Below, piece after piece: positions 7,969 to 14,231 of a DNA stretch of 26,705 nt. Numbering within the stretch: the stretch's first letter is position 1; the number at the start of each line of letters is the position of its first letter. The stretch covers positions 1-26,705 of the forward strand of contig JAFTHG010000197.1 of assembly GCA_017457555.1 (NCBI GenBank), in the 5' to 3' direction. Under the pieces are notes generated by a model. That model was not told the DNA's origin. It saw only the letters and a program-made list of their open reading frames with translations, and did not search any database. This DNA comes from Kiritimatiellia bacterium. GTDB lineage: Bacteria > Verrucomicrobiota > Kiritimatiellia > RFP12 > DVOR01. The position numbers and the translations under genes were made by a program.

Positions 7969-9353
7969 AGCGAATCCTTTGTTTGGCAGGACTGATGTTG
8001 GGTGCGACAGGGGTGTTTGGCGGTCCCGTGGTTGTTGACCGTGTTCCAGAGAGCACAGTAACAGCACTGGAAACCGAAATGGCTTCTGAGGCGCAATGGA
8101 GCGTCGGCGCAGATTTTCGCTTACGCTACGTTGCTTCTAATAATATGCCAACCGCTTCCCATGGCGAAGGTGGTCACTCCGAATATGCTCGTTTTCGTAC
8201 ACGCCTGTGGGGGAAAGTGACGACCGATCGCTTTGAGGCCTTTGTTCGTTTGGGGAATGAGTTCCGCTACTATCGGTCGCCTGACAAAGATGAGGGCAAG
8301 CAACGCTTTCCGGATGTGACCTTTCTTGATAATCTCTATGTCACCTTTAAGGAGGTCGGCGGCTGGGCTGATGTGAAGGTGGGGCGTCAGGAGATGGTTT
8401 TCGGGTCAAAACGTATTATCAGTGATGGTACCGGCGGTGATGGATCGCGTACCAATTACTTTGATGCCTTACGGATTACTTTTGACTGCGGTAACAAACG
8501 TTCTTTGGATGCTTTTGCGCTTTATATGGCGCGTGAAGACTGGTTGCCGACACTTGGTGAAACACACGATGCCAAAAGTAAACGTAAAAAGGGGTATGAT
8601 TACGATACCACGGGCTATAACCAGAATGAATACGGTGCAGGCCTTTATTATCAGGATCGTTCGTCTGCGGCATTGGGCTGGGATCTCTACTACGTTTTCA
8701 AAGTAGAGGAAGGACGCCACTCAACGGTAAATCCAAATAATGGCCCGTTCCATACCCATACTTTTGGTACACGTTTTCTCCCTAAGTTCACTCAAACACT
8801 CTCCGGCGAGGTGGAACTCTCCGTTCAGGCCGGGGATGATGCGCTGTTGGCCTTTCAGGCATACGCTGGTGTGACGTACGCTCCGGCATGGCAGATGAAG
8901 CCAAAATTTACATTGGCAGTACACTATTTGAGCGGCGATCGTGATGGCGCACGTGGCGAACACGCTTGGCATCCGGTTTTCAATCGTGAAACTGGTGTGG
9001 GCGATCTGGTGGCTGCAATGTTCTCCAAAAATGCGTATACCAACTTCCTTTATCCGCATCTAAAGGTGGAATTGACGCCTGCGGAAAATCAGAAGGTGGC
9101 GTTGCAGACAGGCCCCATGTTTGCGCCAGTGGAGGAAAACGATGCTTCGGGTGGCACGTATGGCACCTTCCGTGGTTATTTTGCACAGGCGAAATACACG
9201 GTGGCAGTCGGCAAAATCTTTGCACAGGAGTCGGTTTTTGAGCGGATGTCTCTGTCGTTCTTGGGCGAAGTGCTGACGAAGGGCAGTTATTTTGAACGGG
9301 ATCAGGATGATACCGCAGTCTTTGGTCAGGTGGAACTCACCTGTGCCTTTTAA
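7965..9353 (+). CDS. outer-membrane beta-barrel protein, alginate-export/porin type
   Basis: A secreted 462-residue barrel. I start it at the ATG overlapping the tlyA stop because this gives a clean signal peptide (MKRILCLAGLMLGATGVFG) after an AAAGGG ribosome site. A frame opening 30 bases earlier would bury the signal. The mature part shows alternating amphipathic strands rich in Tyr, Phe and Gly. The motif KVGRQEMVFGSKRIISDG resembles the alginate-export (AlgE-like) barrel family. The chain ends in Phe (VELTCAF), the usual C-terminal signal for BAM insertion. The transported substrate cannot be read from sequence. It sits 24 bp before a PhoB-like regulator, so envelope or nutrient-stress control is plausible. 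Confidence 0.85.
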   Translation: MKRILCLAGLMLGATGVFGGPVVVDRVPESTVTALETEMASEAQWSVGADFRLRYVASNNMPTASHGEGGHSEYARFRTRLWGKVTTDRFEAFVRLGNEFRYYRSPDKDEGKQRFPDVTFLDNLYVTFKEVGGWADVKVGRQEMVFGSKRIISDGTGGDGSRTNYFDALRITFDCGNKRSLDAFALYMAREDWLPTLGETHDAKSKRKKGYDYDTTGYNQNEYGAGLYYQDRSSAALGWDLYYVFKVEEGRHSTVNPNNGPFHTHTFGTRFLPKFTQTLSGEVELSVQAGDDALLAFQAYAGVTYAPAWQMKPKFTLAVHYLSGDRDGARGEHAWHPVFNRETGVGDLVAAMFSKNAYTNFLYPHLKVELTPAENQKVALQTGPMFAPVEENDASGGTYGTFRGYFAQAKYTVAVGKIFAQESVFERMSLSFLGEVLTKGSYFERDQDDTAVFGQVELTCAF

Positions 9354-9377
9354 TGCTTACTGAAAGGTGACCGTGTC

Positions 9378-10070
9378 ATGTCGGGTGGAACTGTAAGCCA
9401 ATTGATTTTAGTCGTTGAGGATGAAGAGGCGATTCGGGAGTTGATAGGAATCAACTTACAGGCCGCCGGGTGTCGTGTTGATTTTGCCGTAGATGGCACA
9501 CAAGCCTTGGAAAAGGTGAAAACGATTCATCCCGATCTTATTCTTCTAGACTGGATGTTGCCGGGTTTGGATGGATTGGATGTGCTGCGCCGTCTGAAAG
9601 CCGATTCAAAATTAGCCGTCATTCCCGTGATGATGCTGACGGCCAAGAGTGAAGAGAGCGATATTGTGCTGGGTCTCGAGATGGGAGCCGCCGACTATCT
9701 CACCAAACCGTTCAGCAATAAGGTGTTGATTGCGCGTATTCGTGCGATTCTCCGTCGTGAAGCTCCAGAACCGGAAGAGGAAAACATCCGTTATGTGGGG
9801 CTGACCTTAACGCCCGGTCAGCGGCGTGCGGTCCTGGACAAAAAGGAAATCGTCTTAACTACCGGTGAGTTTGATTTGCTGGCACTGCTATGTGCGCGCC
9901 CTGGTCATGTCTATACGCGCGCGCAAATTGTGGCACGGGTGCGTGGCGAGGGTTATCCGGTCACCGATCGTGCGGTGGATGTGCAGATTGTGGCGCTCCG
10001 TCGTAAACTCGGCACCTTTGGTGAACGTCTGGAAACAGTGCGTGGCGTGGGCTATCGGATGCGCGCTTAA
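9378..10070 (+). CDS. phoB: PhoB/OmpR-type response regulator
   Basis: Two-component transcription regulator of 230 residues. The receiver domain (about 8-125) has the acidic pocket in VVEDEE, the phosphoacceptor D58 (LILLDWMLPG), T88 (MLTAK) and K110 (TKPF). The C-terminal winged helix (about 140-230) has LTTGEFDLLALL and a DVQIVALRRKLG recognition helix, ending GVGYRMRA. These features fit the PhoB branch, but the inducing signal is not proven to be phosphate. GAAAGG lies 11 bases before ATG. It follows the barrel gene by 24 bp and precedes its likely partner kinase, separated by an intrinsic terminator. Confidence 0.93.
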   Translation: MSGGTVSQLILVVEDEEAIRELIGINLQAAGCRVDFAVDGTQALEKVKTIHPDLILLDWMLPGLDGLDVLRRLKADSKLAVIPVMMLTAKSEESDIVLGLEMGAADYLTKPFSNKVLIARIRAILRREAPEPEEENIRYVGLTLTPGQRRAVLDKKEIVLTTGEFDLLALLCARPGHVYTRAQIVARVRGEGYPVTDRAVDVQIVALRRKLGTFGERLETVRGVGYRMRA

Positions 10071-10113
10071 CGCAGAAAAAAGGTTTTTTAAACGAGGCAA
10101 TAACGCAGAAAGT

Positions 10114-10148
10114 GGCTCATTTTCACCTTGAAGATGGGCCTTTTTATT
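10114..10148 (+). terminator. intrinsic terminator between phoB and phoR
   Basis: GGCTCATTTTCA (10114-10125) pairs with TGAAGATGGGCC (10129-10140) over 12 pairs with two G-U, loop CCT, then TTTTTATT. It ends 26 bases before the kinase start. The kinase must depend on read-through or its own promoter. Confidence 0.87.
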
Positions 10149-10173
10149 GACATGGAATAGGGGAATGTTGCTA

Positions 10174-11913
10174 ATGAAACTGAAACGGCGTGATATTGAA
10201 TTCCTGGTGGTACCGCTGACTTTTCTGTCGTTAGTCGTGGTGGCTGTCCTGTTATTGGTCATCCAATTTCGTACTTTCGGCCACTCCTATATGCGTGAGG
10301 CGCGTGATACGTTGGAACAGCAGGCGCATTTCATCTCGCGTGTCTTGCGTCCGGATTTGCAACTCAATAATATTGCTGCTGTCGCACACTACATTGATGT
10401 TTTTCAGGGTAAGCCACTGCGTATTACGGTGATTGCCGCATCGGGTGACGTGGTGGCCGATTCGGATGCCATCGCCTCTGAAATGGAAAACCATGCAGAC
10501 CGCCCCGAAGTGCTTGAGGCGCCTGAAGCCTGTGTGGAACGCTATTCCGAAACGATGAAACGCCACTTGCTCTACTATTCGGTTCGCATAGATGAGGGCT
10601 GGACAGTGCGTGTATCAATGCCGATGGATGTACTGGGAAGTGCGATGAACAGTATGCGCTGGACGGCCGCTTTCGCCATCTTTCTGGGCGCAGTCCTGAC
10701 CGCTGTGCTGGCGCTTTACTTCTTCTTGCGCGTGGCACCGCACTTCAATAAACTGCAAGCCTCTGCCGTAGCCATTGCCAATGGTAATCTGGATGCCGTG
10801 ATTCATCAGCCCAGAAGTGGGATTCTGCGTGAACTCGCCGGAGCCTTGGCGCGCATGACACAGCAGCTCAAAAGCCGTATTTGCGAACTCGATCAGGAGC
10901 GTAATGACTTCGATATGCTCTTCAATACCTTGCGCGAACCGCTTCTGTTGCTCTCGTATCAGGGGGAAGTGCTGGCCTCCAATCGCGCCGCTGTCAAATT
11001 ATTGGGATCGGAAATTCGCGCCGATCGCTTCCGCATGGATCAGATTCAGAGCCCGGAACTGATGGAGTATCTGCGCTATGCCTTCACTGAAGCGGAATTG
11101 CACAGCCGTGAAATTGCCTTTGATGACCATGGAATTCGCCGCTTTTTGCTGGCGCGTGCCGTGCGGATGGAGCGTAATGGCGTCCTCTGTATTCTGTTGC
11201 TCCTGACCGATCTCACCGACCTGCGGCGGTTGGAGGGCTTCCGTTCGGACTTTGTTGCAAATGTGTCTCACGAACTCAAAACGCCTCTTACCGCTATCGT
11301 GTCTACCGTGGAAACGCTGGTTGAAACGCCTCTGGATGAGAATGGTCGCGCCAAGTGTCTGGAGATTCTCACGCGTCAGGCTCGCCGACTCAACGCGTTG
11401 GTGATGGATGTCCTCTCGTTAGCTGCGATTGAACGTCGCCAGAGTGCTCGGAAGCGTGATTTCACCGATGTACGTTTAGACGTCTTGGCCAGCGAGGTGG
11501 TGACCTTGTGTCAGGATGAATCCGAACGGGCCGGGATCAGATTGGTCGCCCAAACGCCCTTCCCGGAGCTGACAATTCGCGGCGATGCGCAGCTTTTAGA
11601 GCAGGCACTCATCAACCTGATTACCAATGCTGTGCGCTATTCGGGTTCGCCGGATATCGTGGTGGGTGTGAAAAAAGAGGAAAAAACCGCTCTCATCACC
11701 GTGGAAGACCATGGCTGTGGCATTGCAGAAGAGCATTTACCGCGTCTGTTTGAACGCTTCTACCGCGTGCATAAGGACCGTTCACGCGAACGCGGCGGCA
11801 CCGGTTTGGGCTTGGCCATCGTCAAACATATCTTGCTCTTGCACCGTGGTCGGGTGTCAGTAACATCTACACCCGGCAAAGGCACCATCTTTACCCTGCA
11901 CTTACCGTGTTGA
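10174..11913 (+). CDS. phoR: PhoR-type sensor histidine kinase
   Basis: Membrane sensor kinase, probably partner of the upstream regulator. I choose ATG 10174 because AGGGGA sits 10 bases upstream; 10165 is too close to that site. This gives 579 residues. Two membrane segments (about 10-31 and 164-185) flank a periplasmic sensor of about 130 residues. HAMP-like and PAS-like domains follow. The H-box histidine is H366 in ANVSHELKTPLTAI. The ATPase domain has the N-box (ALINLITNAVRYS), G1 (DHGCGIAEEHL), the F-box (LFERFYRV) and G2 (GGTGLGLAIVKH). Layout matches PhoR and related kinases; the phosphate role is inferred from the pair's family only. Confidence 0.93.
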   Translation: MKLKRRDIEFLVVPLTFLSLVVVAVLLLVIQFRTFGHSYMREARDTLEQQAHFISRVLRPDLQLNNIAAVAHYIDVFQGKPLRITVIAASGDVVADSDAIASEMENHADRPEVLEAPEACVERYSETMKRHLLYYSVRIDEGWTVRVSMPMDVLGSAMNSMRWTAAFAIFLGAVLTAVLALYFFLRVAPHFNKLQASAVAIANGNLDAVIHQPRSGILRELAGALARMTQQLKSRICELDQERNDFDMLFNTLREPLLLLSYQGEVLASNRAAVKLLGSEIRADRFRMDQIQSPELMEYLRYAFTEAELHSREIAFDDHGIRRFLLARAVRMERNGVLCILLLLTDLTDLRRLEGFRSDFVANVSHELKTPLTAIVSTVETLVETPLDENGRAKCLEILTRQARRLNALVMDVLSLAAIERRQSARKRDFTDVRLDVLASEVVTLCQDESERAGIRLVAQTPFPELTIRGDAQLLEQALINLITNAVRYSGSPDIVVGVKKEEKTALITVEDHGCGIAEEHLPRLFERFYRVHKDRSRERGGTGLGLAIVKHILLLHRGRVSVTSTPGKGTIFTLHLPC

Positions 11914-11942
11914 GAAGGCCGCTTGGATAGGCGTGACAACAC

Positions 11943-11976
11943 AACCGCATCGTGGGCACTGCGCCCGGGTGCGGTT
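11943..11976. terminator. hairpin between convergent phoR and bioA
   Basis: AACCGCA (11943-11949) pairs with TGCGGTT (11970-11976), with an inner GGGC/GCCC pairing. It fills the 62-bp gap between converging genes and touches the bioA stop codon. There is no clean T-run on either side, so its strength as a terminator is uncertain. Confidence 0.5.
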
Positions 11977-13241
11977 TACTGTTGTGCGGCAAGAGCGCAC
12001 ATCGCGTCTGTAATTCGGCTGAGCTGTTCCGGAGAGATAATGTAAGTCGGCATCGTGTAAAGGTTGCGATTAAAGGGACGCAACCACACGCCGCGTTCAA
12101 TTAAGAAAGCCTGAGCCTTGGCCATATCGATCGGCTGCTTGAGCTCAATGACGCCAATCGCCCCCAGAACGCGCACATCCGCCACACCGGAGAGCGTCCG
12201 CGCGCGGGCAAGTTCGTCAGTGAGCTGCCGTTCAATGCCAAGCACCTTCGCTTGCCAATCGGAGGTTAAGAGGAGATCGGTTGACGCCTTTGCCACCGCA
12301 CAGGCGAGGGGATTGCCCATAAAAGTCGGCCCATGCATAAAACACTTCGCCTCACCCGAGCAGACGCGTTCCGCCACCGCATCCGAGGTCAAAACCGCCG
12401 AAAAGGTCATCATACCGCCAGTCAACGCCTTACCGATGCACATAATATCGGGTTCCACCCCGGCATGCTCCCAAGCAAAAAGCTTCCCGGTGCGACCAAA
12501 CCCCGTCGCAATCTCATCAAAAATCAGCAGCACCCCGGCCGCATCGCAAGCCCTCCGGAGCGCCTTCAGGTAATTGGGGTGGTAAAAGCGCATTCCGCCA
12601 GCCCCCTGAACGATTGGCTCCAGAATCACCGCCGCCAACGTATCACGGTGCGCCTCAATCGCCTCCGCCATCGGTTGGAAATCCGCCTCATCCCATACAC
12701 CGTGGAAGGTGCACTGCGGTGCCGGCACGAAGAAACGCCGGGGCAGTGCCGCACCAAACAGACCGTGCATTCCCGTTACCGGGTCGCACACACTCATTGC
12801 ATTCCACGTATCACCATGGTATCCCGAGCGAATCGTCAGGAAATCCGTCTTGGCAGGATTGGCCTGAACCGCCATCTTGAGCGCCACCTCCACGGCAACC
12901 GACCCACTGTCAGCATAAAAAATCTTCGTTAGCGAGGGCGGCGTAATCGCCAGCAGCGTCTTACCCAATTCAATTGCCGGATCATGCGTGAGCCCACCAA
13001 ACATCACATGGCTCATCAACCGCACCTGTTGCGTCGCCGCCTCCACCAGTACCGGATGCGAATAACCGTGAATCGCGCACCACCACGAGCTCATCCCCTC
13101 AATCAGCCGCCGCCCATCCGCCAGAATAATTTCAGAACCCTCCGCCGTCGCCACCTTGAACGTCGGCAAAGGATTTAGAAGCGAAGTATACGGGTGCCAC
13201 AAATGGTCACGATCAAAAGCATCAGAAAGCATTCTATTCAT
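11976..13241 (-). CDS. bioA: adenosylmethionine-8-amino-7-oxononanoate aminotransferase
   Basis: Biotin-pathway transaminase: 8-amino-7-oxononanoate to 7,8-diaminononanoate, with S-adenosylmethionine as usual amino donor and PLP as cofactor. From the ATG at 13241 it has 421 residues (E. coli 429). Motifs seen are HLWHPYTS, the SSWW substrate-site block (51-54), DSGSVAVEVALKMA, RSGYHGDTW, the cofactor aspartate D242 in IFDEIATGFGRTG, and the PLP lysine K271 in CIGKALTGG. The frame is open upstream, but the family starts at MNRM. A TATACT box lies seven bases before that ATG, so the mRNA may be nearly leaderless. No other biotin genes are visible. Confidence 0.96.
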   Translation of the reverse strand: MNRMLSDAFDRDHLWHPYTSLLNPLPTFKVATAEGSEIILADGRRLIEGMSSWWCAIHGYSHPVLVEAATQQVRLMSHVMFGGLTHDPAIELGKTLLAITPPSLTKIFYADSGSVAVEVALKMAVQANPAKTDFLTIRSGYHGDTWNAMSVCDPVTGMHGLFGAALPRRFFVPAPQCTFHGVWDEADFQPMAEAIEAHRDTLAAVILEPIVQGAGGMRFYHPNYLKALRRACDAAGVLLIFDEIATGFGRTGKLFAWEHAGVEPDIMCIGKALTGGMMTFSAVLTSDAVAERVCSGEAKCFMHGPTFMGNPLACAVAKASTDLLLTSDWQAKVLGIERQLTDELARARTLSGVADVRVLGAIGVIELKQPIDMAKAQAFLIERGVWLRPFNRNLYTMPTYIISPEQLSRITDAMCALAAQQ

Positions 13242-13248
13242 ACCCCAA

Positions 13249-13254
13249 AGTATA
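13249..13254 (-). promoter_or_regulatory. possible -10 box for bioA
   Basis: On the minus strand TATACT lies seven bases upstream of the chosen bioA ATG. No good -35 hexamer is found 16-18 bases further up. If real, transcription would begin at or next to the start codon. Position may be off by a base or two. Confidence 0.35.
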
Positions 13255-13319
13255 ACACACCTTAACACCCCAAAGCCCTGAAAGGGCGAGAGAAAAGTGG
13301 GCTTACTCACACCATCCTC

Positions 13320-13405
13320 CTGCCGCCTTACAGGCCTTTGAAACGGGTAGCCGTGTCACCTTCTGCCACCTTTCAGGACTTTGAAACGGGTAGCCGTGTC
13401 ATCAT
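13320..13405. repeat. 43-bp tandem repeat, two full copies
   Basis: Units at 13320-13362 and 13363-13405 share the block CTTTGAAACGGGTAGCCG and following GTGTCA, and begin CTGCCGCC or CTGCCACC. The head of a third unit (CTGCCACCTCTCAGGA) is at 13406-13421, and another head (CTGCCGCCTTTCAGGA) at 13491-13506, 85 bases on. An inverted relative (AAAGCCCTGAAAGGGC) lies near 13272-13287. Confidence 0.85.
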
Positions 13406-13528
13406 CTGCCACCTCTCAGGAGTGGATGATTCTTCTTGATTCCAGATCGGGTGCTACCGCTCAGTTCACTCGCCTCCCCCCGTCTACACTCTGCCGCCTT
13501 TCAGGAGTTGGCGCCGCTGCTTTTTCAT

Positions 13529-13568
13529 GGGATGGCAGGGATTTTAGGGATGATAGGGATTTTAAGCG
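13529..13568. repeat. 9-bp minisatellite, block A
   Basis: Four consecutive 9-base units: GGGATGGCA, GGGATTTTA, GGGATGATA, GGGATTTTA (13529-13564), trailing off after. Rotated, the unit is TTTTAGGGA. Confidence 0.75.
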
Positions 13569-13623
13569 ATCAGCCGTCCTTTACAGGGCTGGTGCCACTT
13601 GCACGCGGCTTATCACGGCGGTA

Positions 13624-13668
13624 TTCTAGAATATCTAGAGATTCTAGACGTTTTAGGTCTTCTATATC
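13624..13668. repeat. 9-bp minisatellite, block B (TCTAGA every 9 bp)
   Basis: Five 9-base units: TTCTAGAAT, ATCTAGAGA, TTCTAGACG, TTTTAGGTC, TTCTATATC. TCTAGA starts at 13625, 13634 and 13643. The consensus TTCTAGAGA is two changes from block A's TTTTAGGGA, so both blocks may share one origin. Confidence 0.75.
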
Positions 13669-13775
13669 TGGCAGTGCTGCGACGTAGCCGCCCACTTATC
13701 ACGTGCCACTCAAAGCGAGCTTTGCGAGCGCACGCGTCCCTGTGGCGTGGTCGCTTTGTGACGCAGGTTGCCCAC

Positions 13776-13822
13776 TTTTTTGCCTTTTTATGCCGTTTTT
13801 TGCCCTGTTGAAAACTTTTTTT
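13776..13822. other. phased T-tracts, possible bent DNA
   Basis: T-runs of 5-7 occur at 13776-13781, 13785-13789, 13796-13801 and 13816-13822, with AAAA at 13811-13814. Centres are about 9-12 bases apart, close to the helical repeat, which favours intrinsic curvature. Confidence 0.5.
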
Positions 13823-13891
13823 GATGGCGTGGGTTTGGGGGCGGTTTTGGCGTATTTTAGCCTCAAAAGTGCCGTTTTTGAAGAGGTGTGC

Positions 13892-13934
13892 TTTTCTGCA
13901 TAAGGTTTTGAATCACAGCGACTTATGCAGAAAA
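13892..13934. repeat. perfect 13-bp inverted repeat
   Basis: TTTTCTGCATAAG (13892-13904) and CTTATGCAGAAAA (13922-13934) are exact reverse complements around a 17-base loop. There is no T-run outside it, so it is not a terminator. Confidence 0.85.
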
Positions 13935-13984
13935 TCGCCTTTAATCAACTCGGCTACAGCGGCTTCCTGATGCCCAAGCGACTA

Positions 13985-14016
13985 ACTTATCAACCCGATT
14001 TGGCCTGTTGATAAGT
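13985..14016. repeat. 10-bp inverted repeat with TTATCAAC arms
   Basis: ACTTATCAAC (13985-13994) and GTTGATAAGT (14007-14016) flank a 12-base loop. A third TGTTGATAA lies at 14135-14143. TTATCAACA differs by one base from the DnaA-box consensus TTATNCACA, so DnaA binding is possible but weak evidence. Confidence 0.75.
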
Positions 14017-14018
14017 CC

Positions 14019-14100
14019 AATTTCGCTGAAAGACAGGTGGCAATTTCGCTGAAATTGGAGATGAAAGTCGCTGAAATTGACCCGCCTTTTCGCTGATATT
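14019..14100. repeat. four near-palindromic boxes at 22-23 bp steps
   Basis: Cores TTTCGCTGAAA (14021), TTTCGCTGAAA (14044), AGTCGCTGAAA (14066) and TTTCGCTGATA (14088). The best copy is AATTTCGCTGAAATT (14042-14056), two 6-base arms around GCT. Sequence between boxes is not conserved, which points to protein-binding sites or iterons rather than simple duplication. Confidence 0.7.
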
Positions 14101-14168
14101 TTGGCCCAAAATTGCCGCTTTTTCGCCTTAAAAATGTTGATAACTTTCCGCACTACCGCTCACGCGAT

Positions 14169-14197
14169 TTGCCAGAACTACCTACCTGTGCTATCAT
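14169..14197 (+). promoter_or_regulatory. sigma-70 promoter for the GH89 gene
   Basis: -35 TTGCCA (14169-14174), 17-base spacer, -10 TATCAT (14192-14197). The start codon lies about 28 bases beyond the expected transcription start. The four boxes at 14019-14100 lie roughly 70-150 bases upstream of the -35. Confidence 0.65.
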
Positions 14198-14231
14198 CTC
14201 AATAACGGAGCGTTTAGAAAGGTGACGACTG

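Larger units (their letters stand above)
13242..14231. other. 990-bp gene-free divergent region, rich in repeats
   Basis: This spacer lies between bioA (-) and the GH89 gene (+). Short open frames exist, but none has a ribosome site or protein-like composition. From left to right it holds a 43-bp tandem repeat, a 9-bp minisatellite in two blocks, regularly spaced T-tracts, a 13-bp inverted repeat, a 10-bp inverted repeat with TTATCAAC arms, four near-palindromes at 22-23 bp steps, and the GH89 promoter. The density of ordered repeats suggests a structural or regulatory role rather than decayed coding DNA. Confidence 0.8.

Noticed and set aside
13381..13903. Overlapping short + strand ORFs in the repeat region
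   Set aside because: They stay open because of 9-bp periodic repeats; translations are low-complexity and no start has a ribosome site.
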